Shown here: piece after piece, positions 22,756-31,733 of the stretch
How positions within the stretch are numbered: position 1 is the stretch's first letter
Layout: each line of letters starts with the position of its first letter
Assembly (NCBI RefSeq): GCF_000299415.1
Contig: NZ_AMPG01000002.1
Location: 186,001 to 250,000, forward strand
DNA from: Candidatus Microthrix parvicella Bio17-1
GTDB taxonomy: Bacteria; Actinomycetota; Acidimicrobiia; Acidimicrobiales; Microtrichaceae
Direction of reading: 5' to 3'
Length of the DNA: 64,000 bases
The notes under the pieces: generated by a model
Database searches by the model: none
What the model was told of the DNA's origin: nothing
What the model saw: the letters and a program-made list of their open reading frames with translations, nothing else
Made by a program: the position numbers and the translations under genes

Positions 22756-23364
22756 TCAGGCCGCCATCGCTGCGGCCAGCATGGCGACCAGCTCCCCGAC
22801 GTAGCGCTGGCGGTCCGTGGCCGGCCCGGGTGCGCGCTCGATGGCACGGGCCCGTTCGGCCAGGCTTGCAGTAAGGAACGTCACCAGCGAGGCCACCCGC
22901 TCGCGGGCCCGTTGACGGCCGATGCGTTCTGCGATCAGGGTCTCGAGCCGGCCCAGCTGTGCGGCGAGGGCAGTGTCTTCGATGTCGGTCGACGGTTGCG
23001 CCGCCCGGACGCCGGAGAACTCGGCCAGCTGCGCAGCGATGCGGAGGAAGTCGCGGCCCTCGGGTGAGGTGAGCAGCTCGGCGATCGGCAGCACCACCAT
23101 TTCGACCACATCGACCAGGTCGGCGTCACCCAGGGTCTCCAGCGTCTGGCTCCGTTGGGCCTCCATCGCCTCCATGTGCCGATCGACGATCGCCCGAACG
23201 AGACCGTCGCGGGAACCGAAGTGGTATCCGACCGCAGCGTCGTTGGCCTGGCCGGCGGCCCGCACGATGTCGCGCAGCGTTGCGCCGTCCACGCCGTTGC
23301 GGGCAAAGCGCTGTTCGCCTGCGCGGATCAGCTTGTTTCGGGTTTCGGTTGCGTCGCGGGCCAC
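22756..23364 (-). CDS. TetR-family transcriptional repressor
   Basis: The 202-aa protein has the TetR N-terminal helix-turn-helix (NGVDGATLRDIVRAAG, then VGYHFGSRDGL) and a helical ligand-binding domain. It is divergent from a cytochrome P450 gene across 44 bp that contain a near-perfect dyad. It is therefore likely to repress the P450 and itself, and to respond to the P450 substrate or product. The ligand is unknown. Confidence 0.9.
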   Translation of the reverse strand: MARDATETRNKLIRAGEQRFARNGVDGATLRDIVRAAGQANDAAVGYHFGSRDGLVRAIVDRHMEAMEAQRSQTLETLGDADLVDVVEMVVLPIAELLTSPEGRDFLRIAAQLAEFSGVRAAQPSTDIEDTALAAQLGRLETLIAERIGRQRARERVASLVTFLTASLAERARAIERAPGPATDRQRYVGELVAMLAAAMAA

Positions 23365-23377
23365 GGGGACGCATACT

Positions 23378-23406
23378 AACAGTCCCTGTTATTAACAAAG
23401 GCTGTT
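23378..23406. promoter_or_regulatory. TetR operator between regulator and P450
   Basis: AACAGTCCCTGTTA followed by TTAACAAAGGCTGTT is an almost perfect dyad centred near 23392. It ends two bases before the P450 start codon, so bound repressor would block initiation directly. Confidence 0.7.
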
Positions 23407-23408
23407 AC

Positions 23409-24623
23409 ATGACCCTGAGCTACGACCCAGTGGACCTCGACTTCCTTGAGGACCCCTACCCCACCTACGCCCATCTGCGCGACGAGGACCCGGTGCACCA
23501 CTACGCCGGCACCGATGAGGTTCCGTCCTTCTGGGCGCTGTCACGGTTCACCGACATCTGGGCCGCGGTGCGCAGCCAAAAGGACTTCTCCTCGGCTCAG
23601 GGCCTGACGTTCTACCCCGACGAGATCGACCAGCTGAACCTCCCGCCCAACCTGGTGATGCTCGACCCGCCGGTGCACACCCAGCGCCGGGCGCTGATCG
23701 GACGCGGGTTCACGTCGCGACGGGTGACGGAACTCGAAGACATCATCCGCAACTTCGCCCGCCGCCGGCTGACCGAGCTGGGCGAACGCGCCGCCGACGG
23801 CGAGGACGTCGACCTGCACCAGGAGTTCTCCAGCACGATCCCCACCTACGTGCTCGCCGAGCTCTTCGGCCTCGCCGAGGAGGACCGCCACCGCTTCGGG
23901 CCCTGGGTGCAGGCGCTCACCTCCATCCAGAACGACGGCCTGCGCATCGGACAGCTCGACGGCAAGGGTGCGGTGGCCGAGATGCTCGGCTACTTCAGCG
24001 AGCAGATCAAAGCACGCCGAAGCGAACCCGCCGACGACCTGATCGGCGCCCTGGTCGCCGCCGAGATCGAAGGGGAACGCCTTACCGACTGGGACATCCT
24101 CGGCTTCTGCTTCGTCGTGGTCGCCGGCGGCAGCGACACGACCGCGTCGCTCATCTCCCACGGCATCGCCCTCTTGACCGACCGTCCCGACCAGCGCGCC
24201 CTGCTCCTCGACGACCCGGCACTGATCTCCAACGCGCTCATCGAGTTCCTCCGGCTCGAGTCATCCGTGCAGGGGCTGTGCCGGACGACGATTCAGGACG
24301 TCACGATCAGAGGCACCACCATCCCTGCGGGGGAAAAGGTGATGATGCTCTACGGCTCGGCCAACCGGGACCCACGCGAGTTCGGCGACGCCGCCGACCA
24401 GCTCGACGTGCGCCGGGACATTCCCCGGCATCTGGCCTTCAGCAGCGGACCGCACTTCTGCATCGGCAGCCACCTGGCCCGCCTGCAGGCACGGGTCTCC
24501 TTCGAGGAGCTGTTGGCGCTCCACCCGGATATCAGCGTCGACGTGCCTGCCGCCGAGCGTCACCGCTCGCCGTTCGTACGCGGCTTCGTGAGCCTTCCGG
24601 CCCACGGCTTCGCTCCCGCCTAA
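23409..24623 (+). CDS. Cytochrome P450 monooxygenase
   Basis: The 404-aa soluble bacterial P450 has the I-helix oxygen-activation motif AGGSDTT, the K-helix ExxR (EFLRLE) and the heme-binding loop FSSGPHFCIG with axial Cys351. ATG at 23409 is the start that leaves the operator outside the gene; the longer frame upstream runs through the tetR promoter. It is a stand-alone class I type that needs a separate ferredoxin and reductase; none is adjacent. The substrate cannot be predicted, but the 'FEELLALHPDI' end is typical of the CYP1xx actinobacterial group. Confidence 0.93.
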   Translation: MTLSYDPVDLDFLEDPYPTYAHLRDEDPVHHYAGTDEVPSFWALSRFTDIWAAVRSQKDFSSAQGLTFYPDEIDQLNLPPNLVMLDPPVHTQRRALIGRGFTSRRVTELEDIIRNFARRRLTELGERAADGEDVDLHQEFSSTIPTYVLAELFGLAEEDRHRFGPWVQALTSIQNDGLRIGQLDGKGAVAEMLGYFSEQIKARRSEPADDLIGALVAAEIEGERLTDWDILGFCFVVVAGGSDTTASLISHGIALLTDRPDQRALLLDDPALISNALIEFLRLESSVQGLCRTTIQDVTIRGTTIPAGEKVMMLYGSANRDPREFGDAADQLDVRRDIPRHLAFSSGPHFCIGSHLARLQARVSFEELLALHPDISVDVPAAERHRSPFVRGFVSLPAHGFAPA

Positions 24624-24693
24624 TCGGTAGACGTTGAAAGCGATAACCAAACGTCAGGTCTCCTCAGCTGTGGCCGACGGTCCCAACGCGTGA

Positions 24694-25035
24694 TCAGGGA
24701 GTCCGGTCGGTGCCGAAATCAGGGTGCCGGCGTTGGTGGTAGATGGCCATAACTACGATTGACTCACCGATCGTCCGGTAGCGGATGGCGTACGGGAACG
24801 TCCAAGTGGCGACCCGCCTCTCTACGATGCCGCCGTCAGGATCTTCGATTGCCGATGTTCCGGAGTTTGGCCACTGTGCCACGTTGTCCAGCGCAGCCCT
24901 GACTGCATCAAGGAAGCGGTCGCCCAATCCCGGCTGCTGCTCTTCGTACCAGGACCAGGCTTCAGTGAGGTCATCCTCGGCAGACGGGTGGAACTCACTC
25001 CGCAGACGACGACCGGAGACCGTTAACCCGTTCAA
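24694..25035 (-). CDS. ParE/RelE-superfamily toxin
   Basis: The product of up to 113 residues matches the ParE-like fold: 'FHPSAEDDLTEAWSWYEEQQ' (strand 1 and helix 1), LGDRFLDAVRAAL, a strand 'RVATWTFPYAIRYRTIGE' and a terminal HQRRHPDF. The last His-x-x-Arg-x-Pro motif is frequent in this family. It overlaps the antitoxin gene by about 40 bp; translation may start a few codons inside the frame. ParE toxins poison gyrase and RelE toxins cleave mRNA; the sequence does not decide between them. Confidence 0.8.
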   Translation of the reverse strand: MNGLTVSGRRLRSEFHPSAEDDLTEAWSWYEEQQPGLGDRFLDAVRAALDNVAQWPNSGTSAIEDPDGGIVERRVATWTFPYAIRYRTIGESIVVMAIYHQRRHPDFGTDRTP

Positions 25036-25243
25036 CTACTTGATCCCAGCTAGCGAGGTTCACGCTAGTGGCGGCGATCTGCGAGGCGCGTCGTGCAGTC
25101 TCCTCGGACCAGAGCTGCTCGACCAACGAGCCGTCCGCCACCGAGTCGTCGAGGCTTGCCAACAGCCCCGATGCGAGCTGCGCGCGCTCGGAAGGCGAGA
25201 GCTCCAAAGCTTGTTCCAGGAGCAACTCGGGTGCATCCGACAT
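24995..25243 (-). CDS. Antitoxin of the ParE/RelE-like pair
   Basis: The 82-aa protein resembles the 'addiction module component' antitoxins (LELSPSERAQLASGLLASLDD) that precede ParE-like toxins. It is acidic and helical, with a C-terminal region (SWDQVVERVNGL) that would wrap the toxin. It lies upstream of the toxin and overlaps it, the usual order for such pairs. Confidence 0.78.
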   Translation of the reverse strand: MSDAPELLLEQALELSPSERAQLASGLLASLDDSVADGSLVEQLWSEETARRASQIAATSVNLASWDQVVERVNGLRSSSAE

Positions 25244-25342
25244 GGTGCAATCGTACCCCGGCCGTGTTGCGATGACCCGGCAAACGGGGATGAGACTCGG
25301 GAGGAATGTCGGGGCGACCTTCGTCGGAGCGCCGAACCTACG

Positions 25343-26617
25343 TCACCGAGCCAGGCCGAACCCAAGGCCCGGGTTGTCCCGCTCGATGGCGAGCAGCCGG
25401 TTGTACTTGGCGACGCGCTCCCCTCGGGCGGGCGCGCCGGACTTGATCTGGCCGCACCCGGTGGCGACGGCGAGGTCGGCGATGAAGGCGTCGGTGGTCT
25501 CCCCTGACCGGTGCGAGATCATCTGCGCGTAGCCGGCCTCGCGGCAAACGGCCATGGCGGCGAGCGTCTCGGTGACGGTCCCCACCTGGTTGAGCTTGAT
25601 CAGCGCAGCGTTGGCGATGCCGCCGGCGATGGCGTCGGTGATGATCGCCGGGTTGGTGACGAAGTTGTCGTCGCCGACCAGCTGGATCCGATCGCCCAGC
25701 CGTGTGGTGAGCAGCTTCCAGCCGTCATCGTCCCCCTCGTCCAGGCCGTCCTCGATCGACCAGATCGGGTAGCGGCCGATGAGGTTCTCCCACCGGTCGA
25801 TCAGCTCGCTGCCGGTGAGGGCCGGATCGTCCAGGCTCAGCTGGTAGGTGCCGTTCTCGTTGCAGAACTCGCTCGCTGCGGGATCGAGGGCGATGGCGAC
25901 GCCATCGGTGCCGGTGCTGTAGCCGGCATCGCCGATCGCGTCGACGATGAGGTCGAGGGCATGTTCGATGGTGTGCAGCTCCGGCGCGAAGCCGCCCTCG
26001 TCGCCGAGGCCGATCGCCAGGCCCGAGGCACCGAGCCTCGATCGCAGCGCAGCGTAGATTTCGGCGCCGGCGCGCAGCGCCTCGGCGAAGCTGGGCACGC
26101 CGATCGGACAGATCATGAACTCCTGGGGTTGGAGCGCGTTGGCGGCGTGACGGCCGCCGTTGATCACGTTGAAGCAGGGCACCGGCAAACGGGGTTGCAC
26201 CCCGGCCGGTGCAAGCCACTCATGCAGGGGCACCTGGTCGGCGGTGGCCATCGCCCGCGCCGCTGCCATCGACACACCGACGATCGCGTTGGCGCCGAGG
26301 CGACCCTTGGTGTCGGTGCCGTCGAGGTCGCACAGCGCCCGGTCGAGGTCGGCCAGGCACTCAAACGACCGGCCGTCGAGCGCCGTGGCGATCTCGCCGT
26401 TGACGTTGGCCACGGCACCGAGCACGCCCTCGCCGCCGAACCGGCCGGGGTCGCCGTCTCGAAGTTCGACCGCTTCGCGGGATCCGGTCGATGCGCCCGA
26501 CGGCACTCCGGCGGTGCCCGCCGCTCCCCCGACCAAATCGACGGCGACCGACAGCGTCGGGCGGCTTCGTGAGCCGAGGATTTCCTGGGCGCTGACGGCG
26601 GCGATCTGGTGGGTCAT
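25343..26617 (-). CDS. eno: Enolase (phosphopyruvate hydratase)
   Basis: Enolase interconverts 2-phosphoglycerate and phosphoenolpyruvate. From ATG at 26617 the protein has 424 residues, a normal length. Seen are the N-terminal capping loop (GVPSGASTGSREAVEL), the general acid region (GLGDEGGFAP), metal ligands in SIEDGLDEGD and VGDDNFVTN, the catalytic Lys region LIKLNQVGTVTET and SHRSGETTD. Asn replaces the usual Leu in the GDDLF block. The longer frame to 26719 has no enolase character, so the inner start is used. Confidence 0.95.
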   Translation of the reverse strand: MTHQIAAVSAQEILGSRSRPTLSVAVDLVGGAAGTAGVPSGASTGSREAVELRDGDPGRFGGEGVLGAVANVNGEIATALDGRSFECLADLDRALCDLDGTDTKGRLGANAIVGVSMAAARAMATADQVPLHEWLAPAGVQPRLPVPCFNVINGGRHAANALQPQEFMICPIGVPSFAEALRAGAEIYAALRSRLGASGLAIGLGDEGGFAPELHTIEHALDLIVDAIGDAGYSTGTDGVAIALDPAASEFCNENGTYQLSLDDPALTGSELIDRWENLIGRYPIWSIEDGLDEGDDDGWKLLTTRLGDRIQLVGDDNFVTNPAIITDAIAGGIANAALIKLNQVGTVTETLAAMAVCREAGYAQMISHRSGETTDAFIADLAVATGCGQIKSGAPARGERVAKYNRLLAIERDNPGLGFGLAR

Positions 26618-26654
26618 GGCTGCTCCTGGGTTGATGTTGGTGTCGCTATCGGTG

Positions 26655-28232
26655 TCATTGCCGGCGAGCTTCTGTGCGCTGTTGGTGTGCCGTGGCGGCA
26701 TAGGCGGCGCCGAGCGCAACGCTCAGGCGTTGCTGCCGTTGACGATCGGCGGCGGCTCGTGCTTCGGCGCTGGTCGATTGGCGACGCGTCGCCTGCGTGG
26801 CGCGCCCGATGTCTGCGATCAGGGCCTCCACGTGGCCGCTGAGTTCGTCGACGAAGCGGCGGTGGGTGCCGGCGAGCCGCTCGCTCAACGTCGAGCGGGC
26901 CCGGCCGGCGTGCTTGTCGAGCTCCTCGACCAGGCGCCGATGCGCAGCGGCGATCAGGCGTCGCCGCAACCACCCATGAGGCAGCAGCAGGCGAAGCGCA
27001 CGCCACAACGGGGCGTCGGGCAACTCCGGCCGGAAGAACAGGTACCAAAACCGGTCGGGTTCGTCGGCGACGGCGGGAATGGGAAACGGCGCCAGGCGAG
27101 CACCGAAGGTCTCCTCGGCGATAGCTCGAATCGCATCGGCACGGGCCTGGACCCGTCCGGCGAACTCGGCCGATGCGACGCCCTGACGGGCGAGCCAGTC
27201 GGCGAGGTCGGCGGCGCGTTCGAAGCGACCGATCCGGTCGGCCAGCTCGTCTGCGGCAAGCCCGGCTATCGCCGTGGTGAGTGCGTCGGCGTCTGCCAGT
27301 TCGTCGGCAAGGCGACGCACCGCCAAGGCAAACGCCTGCTGTCGCACCGCCACCAGTTCGCGGTCGACGAAGTTCGTCAGCGCCTGGTGGAGGGCGTCGG
27401 TGCCCGCATCCCGGGCGGCTTGATCGCTGCTCGACCGGGCCTCGATGGCGCGTCGGGCCGAGGTGGCAAACACCTGGTGGTCCGATCCGGTCGCCGCCTC
27501 AACCGCATCGCTCACGAACGACACGGCCTGGTCGATCTCGGCGGTGCTCAGGTGGTCCGCACGGTTGAGCGAGAAGAACGTGGCCGAGGCACGCTCGGCA
27601 ACCACGTCAAGCAGGCGCCGCTCGGCGGCGGTCAGCGGCGCATCGGCCGACAGCACCACCAGCGCACCCTCCGCGTCGCGGATCGTCGCCATCGCCGTGG
27701 TGTCGTTGTGCTCGAAGATCGACTCGAGCCCGGGGGTGTCCACCAACGTCACGCCCGGCTCCAACAAGGGTGCCGGCGTCTCCACAAGAACCCGGGCGAC
27801 CCCCTTGGCGTTGTCGGGATTGTTGGCCTCGCTCACCCATGCCGCCAGCTCGGTGACGGCGACGGAGCGACGGGTGCCGTCGTCCAACTCGATCAGGGCG
27901 GCCGTGGCCCCGTGACGCACCTCGGTGGCGATCGAGGTCACCGGCAACACGCCGACGGGCAAGAGGTCCTCGCCGATCAGGGCGTTGATCAGCGACGACT
28001 TGCCATTGCTGAACCCGCCGCACACCGCAACGCGAAAATCGCCTTCGCTCAGGCGCTCGGCCAACTCGTCGGCACGCCGTTCGAGCACCGCATCCAGCTC
28101 GGATGCAGCTTCGCGAAGCAACCCGACCGCACCCAGTAGATCGACCGCACCGGCGCCGGAACCCGCATGGTCGCCGGAAGCGAGCGCATCATCCTCGGCG
28201 GGTTCGAGTGGATTGGGGCATGCGGCTGCCAC
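26655..28232 (-). CDS. Dynamin-like GTPase
   Basis: The 525-aa protein has an N-terminal helix bundle (25-65), then a large GTPase domain with G1 (GGFSNGKSSLINALIG), G3 (DTPGLES) and G4 (NRAD). Long helices follow, interrupted by an aromatic, hydrophobic patch (FWYLFFRPELPDAPLWRALR) that may be the membrane-binding paddle. Bacterial dynamin-like proteins remodel or repair membranes, sometimes during phage or antibiotic stress. It lies 38 bp upstream of enolase on the same strand; a functional link is not evident. Start taken at GTG 28232. Confidence 0.8.
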   Translation of the reverse strand: MAAACPNPLEPAEDDALASGDHAGSGAGAVDLLGAVGLLREAASELDAVLERRADELAERLSEGDFRVAVCGGFSNGKSSLINALIGEDLLPVGVLPVTSIATEVRHGATAALIELDDGTRRSVAVTELAAWVSEANNPDNAKGVARVLVETPAPLLEPGVTLVDTPGLESIFEHNDTTAMATIRDAEGALVVLSADAPLTAAERRLLDVVAERASATFFSLNRADHLSTAEIDQAVSFVSDAVEAATGSDHQVFATSARRAIEARSSSDQAARDAGTDALHQALTNFVDRELVAVRQQAFALAVRRLADELADADALTTAIAGLAADELADRIGRFERAADLADWLARQGVASAEFAGRVQARADAIRAIAEETFGARLAPFPIPAVADEPDRFWYLFFRPELPDAPLWRALRLLLPHGWLRRRLIAAAHRRLVEELDKHAGRARSTLSERLAGTHRRFVDELSGHVEALIADIGRATQATRRQSTSAEARAAADRQRQQRLSVALGAAYAATAHQQRTEARRQ

Positions 28233-28390
28233 GAAGACCGTCCTTTCGATCGTTCGCAGGGACCGTCAGCCGGAGGTGTCCGGCAGTTGAGGGCGAGCCC
28301 CATCGCCACCAACGGCCCAACCTACCCGGCGGCGCCATGTGGAGGCGTCGTCTCGTTACGGTGGAACTCTATGACTACTGATTGCGAAAC

Positions 28391-28804
28391 ATGAACGCCT
28401 TCAGGGCGGCTCGGGTTCTCGCCGCTGTGGTCGTCATCGGTGCCGTCGGATGTTCGATGAGCGAGGACGTCGGCTCATCGCCGAACGAACAGCTGTGCAA
28501 TGTGCTTGCTCCGACGCTCGACCAAGCGGAAGCCCCCAAGGAGTTCCTCCTCGAACCTCTCCTTGAGCGGGGCGCCAAGAAGCCGACCGATTTGCCGTTG
28601 GAATTGTTGGCGATCAATTTGGCCTACCGCACCTACGAGGACGCCTACACCCGGCTCGGCCCCTACGAAGCGGCCATCAAGTTCACCGCAAGCCTCGTCG
28701 ACTTGTCCCAGGACGGGCTGATCGGCCCATCGACGCTCAGCCCCAAGGTCGTGAAAAGCGCAGGGGACATCGACAAGGCCGTTGCGGCGGGTGCCTGCGC
28801 CTGA
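28391..28804 (+). CDS. Putative lipoprotein of unknown function
   Basis: From ATG at 28391 the protein has a basic N-terminus, a hydrophobic stretch and a lipobox-like end (VVVIGAVGC, Cys21), so it is probably lipid-anchored on the outer face of the membrane. The mature part of about 117 residues is helical with two further cysteines (QLCNVL near the start and AACA-like end 'AAGACA') that could form a disulfide. No family is recognised. A TTG three codons earlier is an alternative start. Confidence 0.65.
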   Translation: MNAFRAARVLAAVVVIGAVGCSMSEDVGSSPNEQLCNVLAPTLDQAEAPKEFLLEPLLERGAKKPTDLPLELLAINLAYRTYEDAYTRLGPYEAAIKFTASLVDLSQDGLIGPSTLSPKVVKSAGDIDKAVAAGACA

Positions 28805-28843
28805 GCGGTCACCTCGTCCGCTGGGAGCACTCCAACCGTTGGG

Positions 28844-30073
28844 CTAGTTGTGGCGGGGGCGACCTCGTCCGAACATCGCCAGTGCGGCACCGGCCACCAG
28901 CAACGCACCGCCGAAGAGTGCAAGCACCACGGTGGAGGAGCCCGTCCGGGCGAGGTCCGCCGCCGGCTGCGCGTTCCGGGCAGCAACGGTCGGTAGAGAA
29001 GACGGCCCGGCCACCGGAGCCGCTGGGGCGGTCGCCGGGACAGTGGACGCCGAACTCACTGGCGCCGACGGCTCCGTCGCTATGGCGGGGGACGCCGTCG
29101 TGACCGTGGTTGTGGTTGGAGGGGAGGCTGTTGGTGGGGTCGTCGTGGCCACCGGACCCTCCGTCGTGACCGTCGTGACCGTCGTGACCGTGGTGACCGT
29201 CGTGCTGGGCGGAGGAGCATCGAACGTCCAGGCGAAGTCGACGCTGAGTGGATCGTGGTCCGACAGCGGAACGCCATCGCTGGGCCGCACGAACGTGGTG
29301 GCCTCGAACTCGTGGGTCAGCGGCTGCAGTGTCAACCCGCCACCGTTGCGGAAGAGGAACTTGTCGATCTGATCGGACCCGGGATCATCGTCAACCACCG
29401 AGCGGGTGTCGGTCAGGCCAGTGGCTGCGAGCAGGTCGGCCAGGATCTGCTGGTCAGCGTCGTCATCGCTGTGCAGGTTGAAGTCGCCCCCGACGATCAC
29501 GGCGTTTCCAGCGGACCGGTCGGCGATGTACTCCCCCAGGACCGCAAAGCCTTCGGCCCGGTACTGGCGATCCATTGAGGTGTTGCCCGCCTCTCCGTGC
29601 AGGTTGTACACGTCGACGGACACCCCAGGGGCCAGTTCCGTAGTTGCCACCGAGAACCCCTTCGTCGCCAGACAGTCGGCGGCGCCGCCATCGCTCGTGT
29701 CGCCTCCGCCGAAGCAGTCGGGCCACATCACCCGTTCCAGTGGGCCGAACGGAAAGCGCGACAGGCGGTTCAGCCCGTCAGACAGGAGCGCAGAGGGTCG
29801 GGCCGGATCGGAACCGAGGGGTACCGGCTGAGGGTTGGACCGGTAGGCATGGTCCACCTGCGAGACGAGGATCTCGTGGAAGACCGATGTCCCCTCGAGC
29901 GGCGGATCCGGGTTGGCCCAGTCCTCCTGGACCAGTACGAGGTCGTAGGCGTTGAGCAACGGGCTGATCAACGGGGTGTTGATGGCGGGCTCCGAGCTCG
30001 ACAGCACCTCGGGCAACCCGGCCACGTTGTAGCTCAGCGACCGGAACTGCCCGGAGGTCGGTGCAGCGGGCAT
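28844..30073 (-). CDS. Endonuclease/exonuclease/phosphatase-family protein with sortase-type anchor
   Basis: Residues 10-270 match the EEP fold: LSYNVAGLPE, LVLVQEDW (metal Glu), 'NLHGEAG', VGGDFNLH (catalytic Asp/Asn) and LSDHDPLSVDF (terminal Asp-His). A low-complexity Thr/Val/Pro/Ser/Ala linker follows. The C-terminus is LARTG, a hydrophobic helix and a basic tail (GRGRPRHN), the order of a sortase signal. It may be a cell-wall-anchored DNase or phospholipase/phosphatase. A credible signal peptide (VLSLTVAAVGVAGLIGA) lies in the same frame upstream of 30073, without an ATG, GTG or TTG start before a stop. The annotated start is therefore doubtful. Confidence 0.8.
   Translation of the reverse strand: MPAAPTSGQFRSLSYNVAGLPEVLSSSEPAINTPLISPLLNAYDLVLVQEDWANPDPPLEGTSVFHEILVSQVDHAYRSNPQPVPLGSDPARPSALLSDGLNRLSRFPFGPLERVMWPDCFGGGDTSDGGAADCLATKGFSVATTELAPGVSVDVYNLHGEAGNTSMDRQYRAEGFAVLGEYIADRSAGNAVIVGGDFNLHSDDDADQQILADLLAATGLTDTRSVVDDDPGSDQIDKFLFRNGGGLTLQPLTHEFEATTFVRPSDGVPLSDHDPLSVDFAWTFDAPPPSTTVTTVTTVTTVTTEGPVATTTPPTASPPTTTTVTTASPAIATEPSAPVSSASTVPATAPAAPVAGPSSLPTVAARNAQPAADLARTGSSTVVLALFGGALLVAGAALAMFGRGRPRHN
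29166..29201. repeat. 9-bp tandem repeat in the linker of the EEP protein
   Basis: Four copies of GTGACCGTC (one base differs in one copy) encode Thr-Val-Thr units in the linker on the minus strand. Such repeats vary easily in copy number by slippage. Confidence 0.75.
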
Positions 30074-30330
30074 CTGGCTTCCACTGGCAGTCCCGCCAGT
30101 CGCACCGATCAGACCGGCTACGCCGACCGCTGCAACTGTCAGGCTCAGAACTCGACGAGTGGAGATGGCATTCCCTTTGCGATGCTGGCCAACCGTTGCT
30201 GGCGGCTCAAGTAGAAACCGGCGAGTCCGGCACGGAGGCCCGCCTTGTGCAGAACTCTAGACCGGGGTCCTGGCAGCCGATCGGGTCGATCGTTTCGTCC
30301 TGCGCGTCTTTCGGGGCACACGGCTTCACG

Positions 30331-30368
30331 GGTCAGAGCAGTGTTACCAACCCGACGCTGCTCTGACC
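30331..30368. terminator. Hairpin between the EEP gene and trpD
   Basis: GGTCAGAGCAG (30331-30341) pairs exactly with CTGCTCTGACC (30358-30368) across a 16-base loop. There is no U-tract. It lies 3' of trpD (minus strand), so it most likely ends that transcript. Confidence 0.55.
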
Positions 30369-30391
30369 GCCTGGTGTGCTGTTGTGAGACG

Positions 30392-31447
30392 TCAGCCGGC
30401 GATGAGTTCTGCGGTCACCGCACGCAGCTCGGTCAGGGTGCGCTCGGCAGCGCCGGAGGCGATCGAGGTACGTGCCGCTTCCAGCGCCTCGCCCAGGTCA
30501 TCGTGGAGCCCTGACACGACCAGGCCGGCCGCAGCGTTCAATAGGATCAGCTCGGCATCCGGCCCCGGCTTCCCCGCGAGGACCTCGGTGATGATGCGGG
30601 CGTTCTCGACCGGGTCTCCCCCGCCGATCTCATCGCCGGGCACTTCGGTGATGCCCACCTCGGACGGGTGCAGCGTGCGCCGCTCGACGCGATCGGCGGT
30701 GACGTCGACGATCTGGGAAGGCGCCGACGTGCTCAGCTCGTCCAGCCCGTCCTGACCGTGAACCAGCCAGACGCGGTCCACCCCTCGTCGGCGCATCACC
30801 TCGGCGAGCAGCTCCAGCCGGGCCGGGTCGCTCACCCCGATCACCGCTCGCTTCAGCCGGGCCGGGTGAGCAATCGGGCCCAACATGTTGAACACGGTCG
30901 GAATGCCCAGCTCGGCCCGCACAGTGGCGGCATGGCGCATCGCCGGATGAAACATGCGGGCAAATGCGAAGGCGATGCCCACCTGGGCGACGCACGCCGC
31001 CACCTGGGGACCGTCGAGCTCGACGGCGATGCCCAACTCGTCGAGCACATCGGACGATCCGCTGGTCGAACTGGCCCTGCGATTGCCGTGCTTGCACACC
31101 TTGGCCCCGGCGCCCGCGGCCACGAAGCTGGCGGCGGTCGACACGTTGAGCGCCCGAGTACGGCGGCGGGGCGAGCCACCGGTGCCGACGATGTCGATCA
31201 CGTTGTGCTGGGACAGCTCGAGCGGCGCTGCAGCATCCAACATGGCGTCGACCATGCCCGACATCTCGGCCGCCGCCTCACCCTTGCCCCGCAGGCCGAG
31301 CAGGAACCCGGCCAGCTGGGCGTCGGTGGCCTCGCCGGCCAGCACGACCGCCATCGCGTCGCGGCCCTCGTCGGTGGTCAGGTCGGAGCCGTCGACCAGC
31401 CGACTCAACAGGGTCGGCCAGCCGCCGTGAATGAAGAGGTTGCTCAC
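30392..31447 (-). CDS. trpD: Anthranilate phosphoribosyltransferase
   Basis: TrpD transfers a phosphoribosyl group from PRPP to anthranilate in tryptophan synthesis. The 351-aa protein is full length and shows DIVGTGG (PRPP-binding), 'ALNVSTAASFVAAGAG', KHGNRR (anthranilate/PRPP site), 'FHPAMRH' and FNMLGPIAHPA. No other trp gene is adjacent. In KHGNRRASSTSGSSDVLDELG the usual order of residues is kept, so it should be active. Confidence 0.95.
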   Translation of the reverse strand: MSNLFIHGGWPTLLSRLVDGSDLTTDEGRDAMAVVLAGEATDAQLAGFLLGLRGKGEAAAEMSGMVDAMLDAAAPLELSQHNVIDIVGTGGSPRRRTRALNVSTAASFVAAGAGAKVCKHGNRRASSTSGSSDVLDELGIAVELDGPQVAACVAQVGIAFAFARMFHPAMRHAATVRAELGIPTVFNMLGPIAHPARLKRAVIGVSDPARLELLAEVMRRRGVDRVWLVHGQDGLDELSTSAPSQIVDVTADRVERRTLHPSEVGITEVPGDEIGGGDPVENARIITEVLAGKPGPDAELILLNAAAGLVVSGLHDDLGEALEAARTSIASGAAERTLTELRAVTAELIAG

Positions 31448-31475
31448 AGCTCAATCCTAGGAGGAACGCCGCTGA

Positions 31476-31733
31476 TCACCGGTCATAAACCTCGCGACGG
31501 TGCCCGAGGGTTACCACGACGACCAGCAGTATGTCGTCGTTGATCGTGTAGAGAATTCGATAGTCGCCCACCCGCACACGAAACCCATCGCGTCCCCGCA
31601 GCGCCGTCGCACGTGGCGGTCGAGGACCCCGTGCAAGCAGCGCGATCGCTGCCTTGATGCGAGAACGGTCTTGATGATCGGCCTTTCGCAACGCTCGAAC
31701 CGCTGCGGGCCGCAGTTCGATCCGGTAGCTCAC
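31476..31733 (-). CDS. RelE-type toxin
   Basis: The 85-aa product starts at GTG 31733, overlapping the antitoxin stop (GTGA). It has the RelE/YoeB-like core: VSYRIELRPAAVRALRK, a helix with basic residues, LRGRDGFRVRVGDYRILYTI and a final HRREVYDR, in which His, Arg and Tyr are placed as in mRNA-cleaving toxins of this superfamily. A long upstream frame overlapping the antitoxin is not coding. Confidence 0.87.
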   Translation of the reverse strand: MSYRIELRPAAVRALRKADHQDRSRIKAAIALLARGPRPPRATALRGRDGFRVRVGDYRILYTINDDILLVVVVTLGHRREVYDR

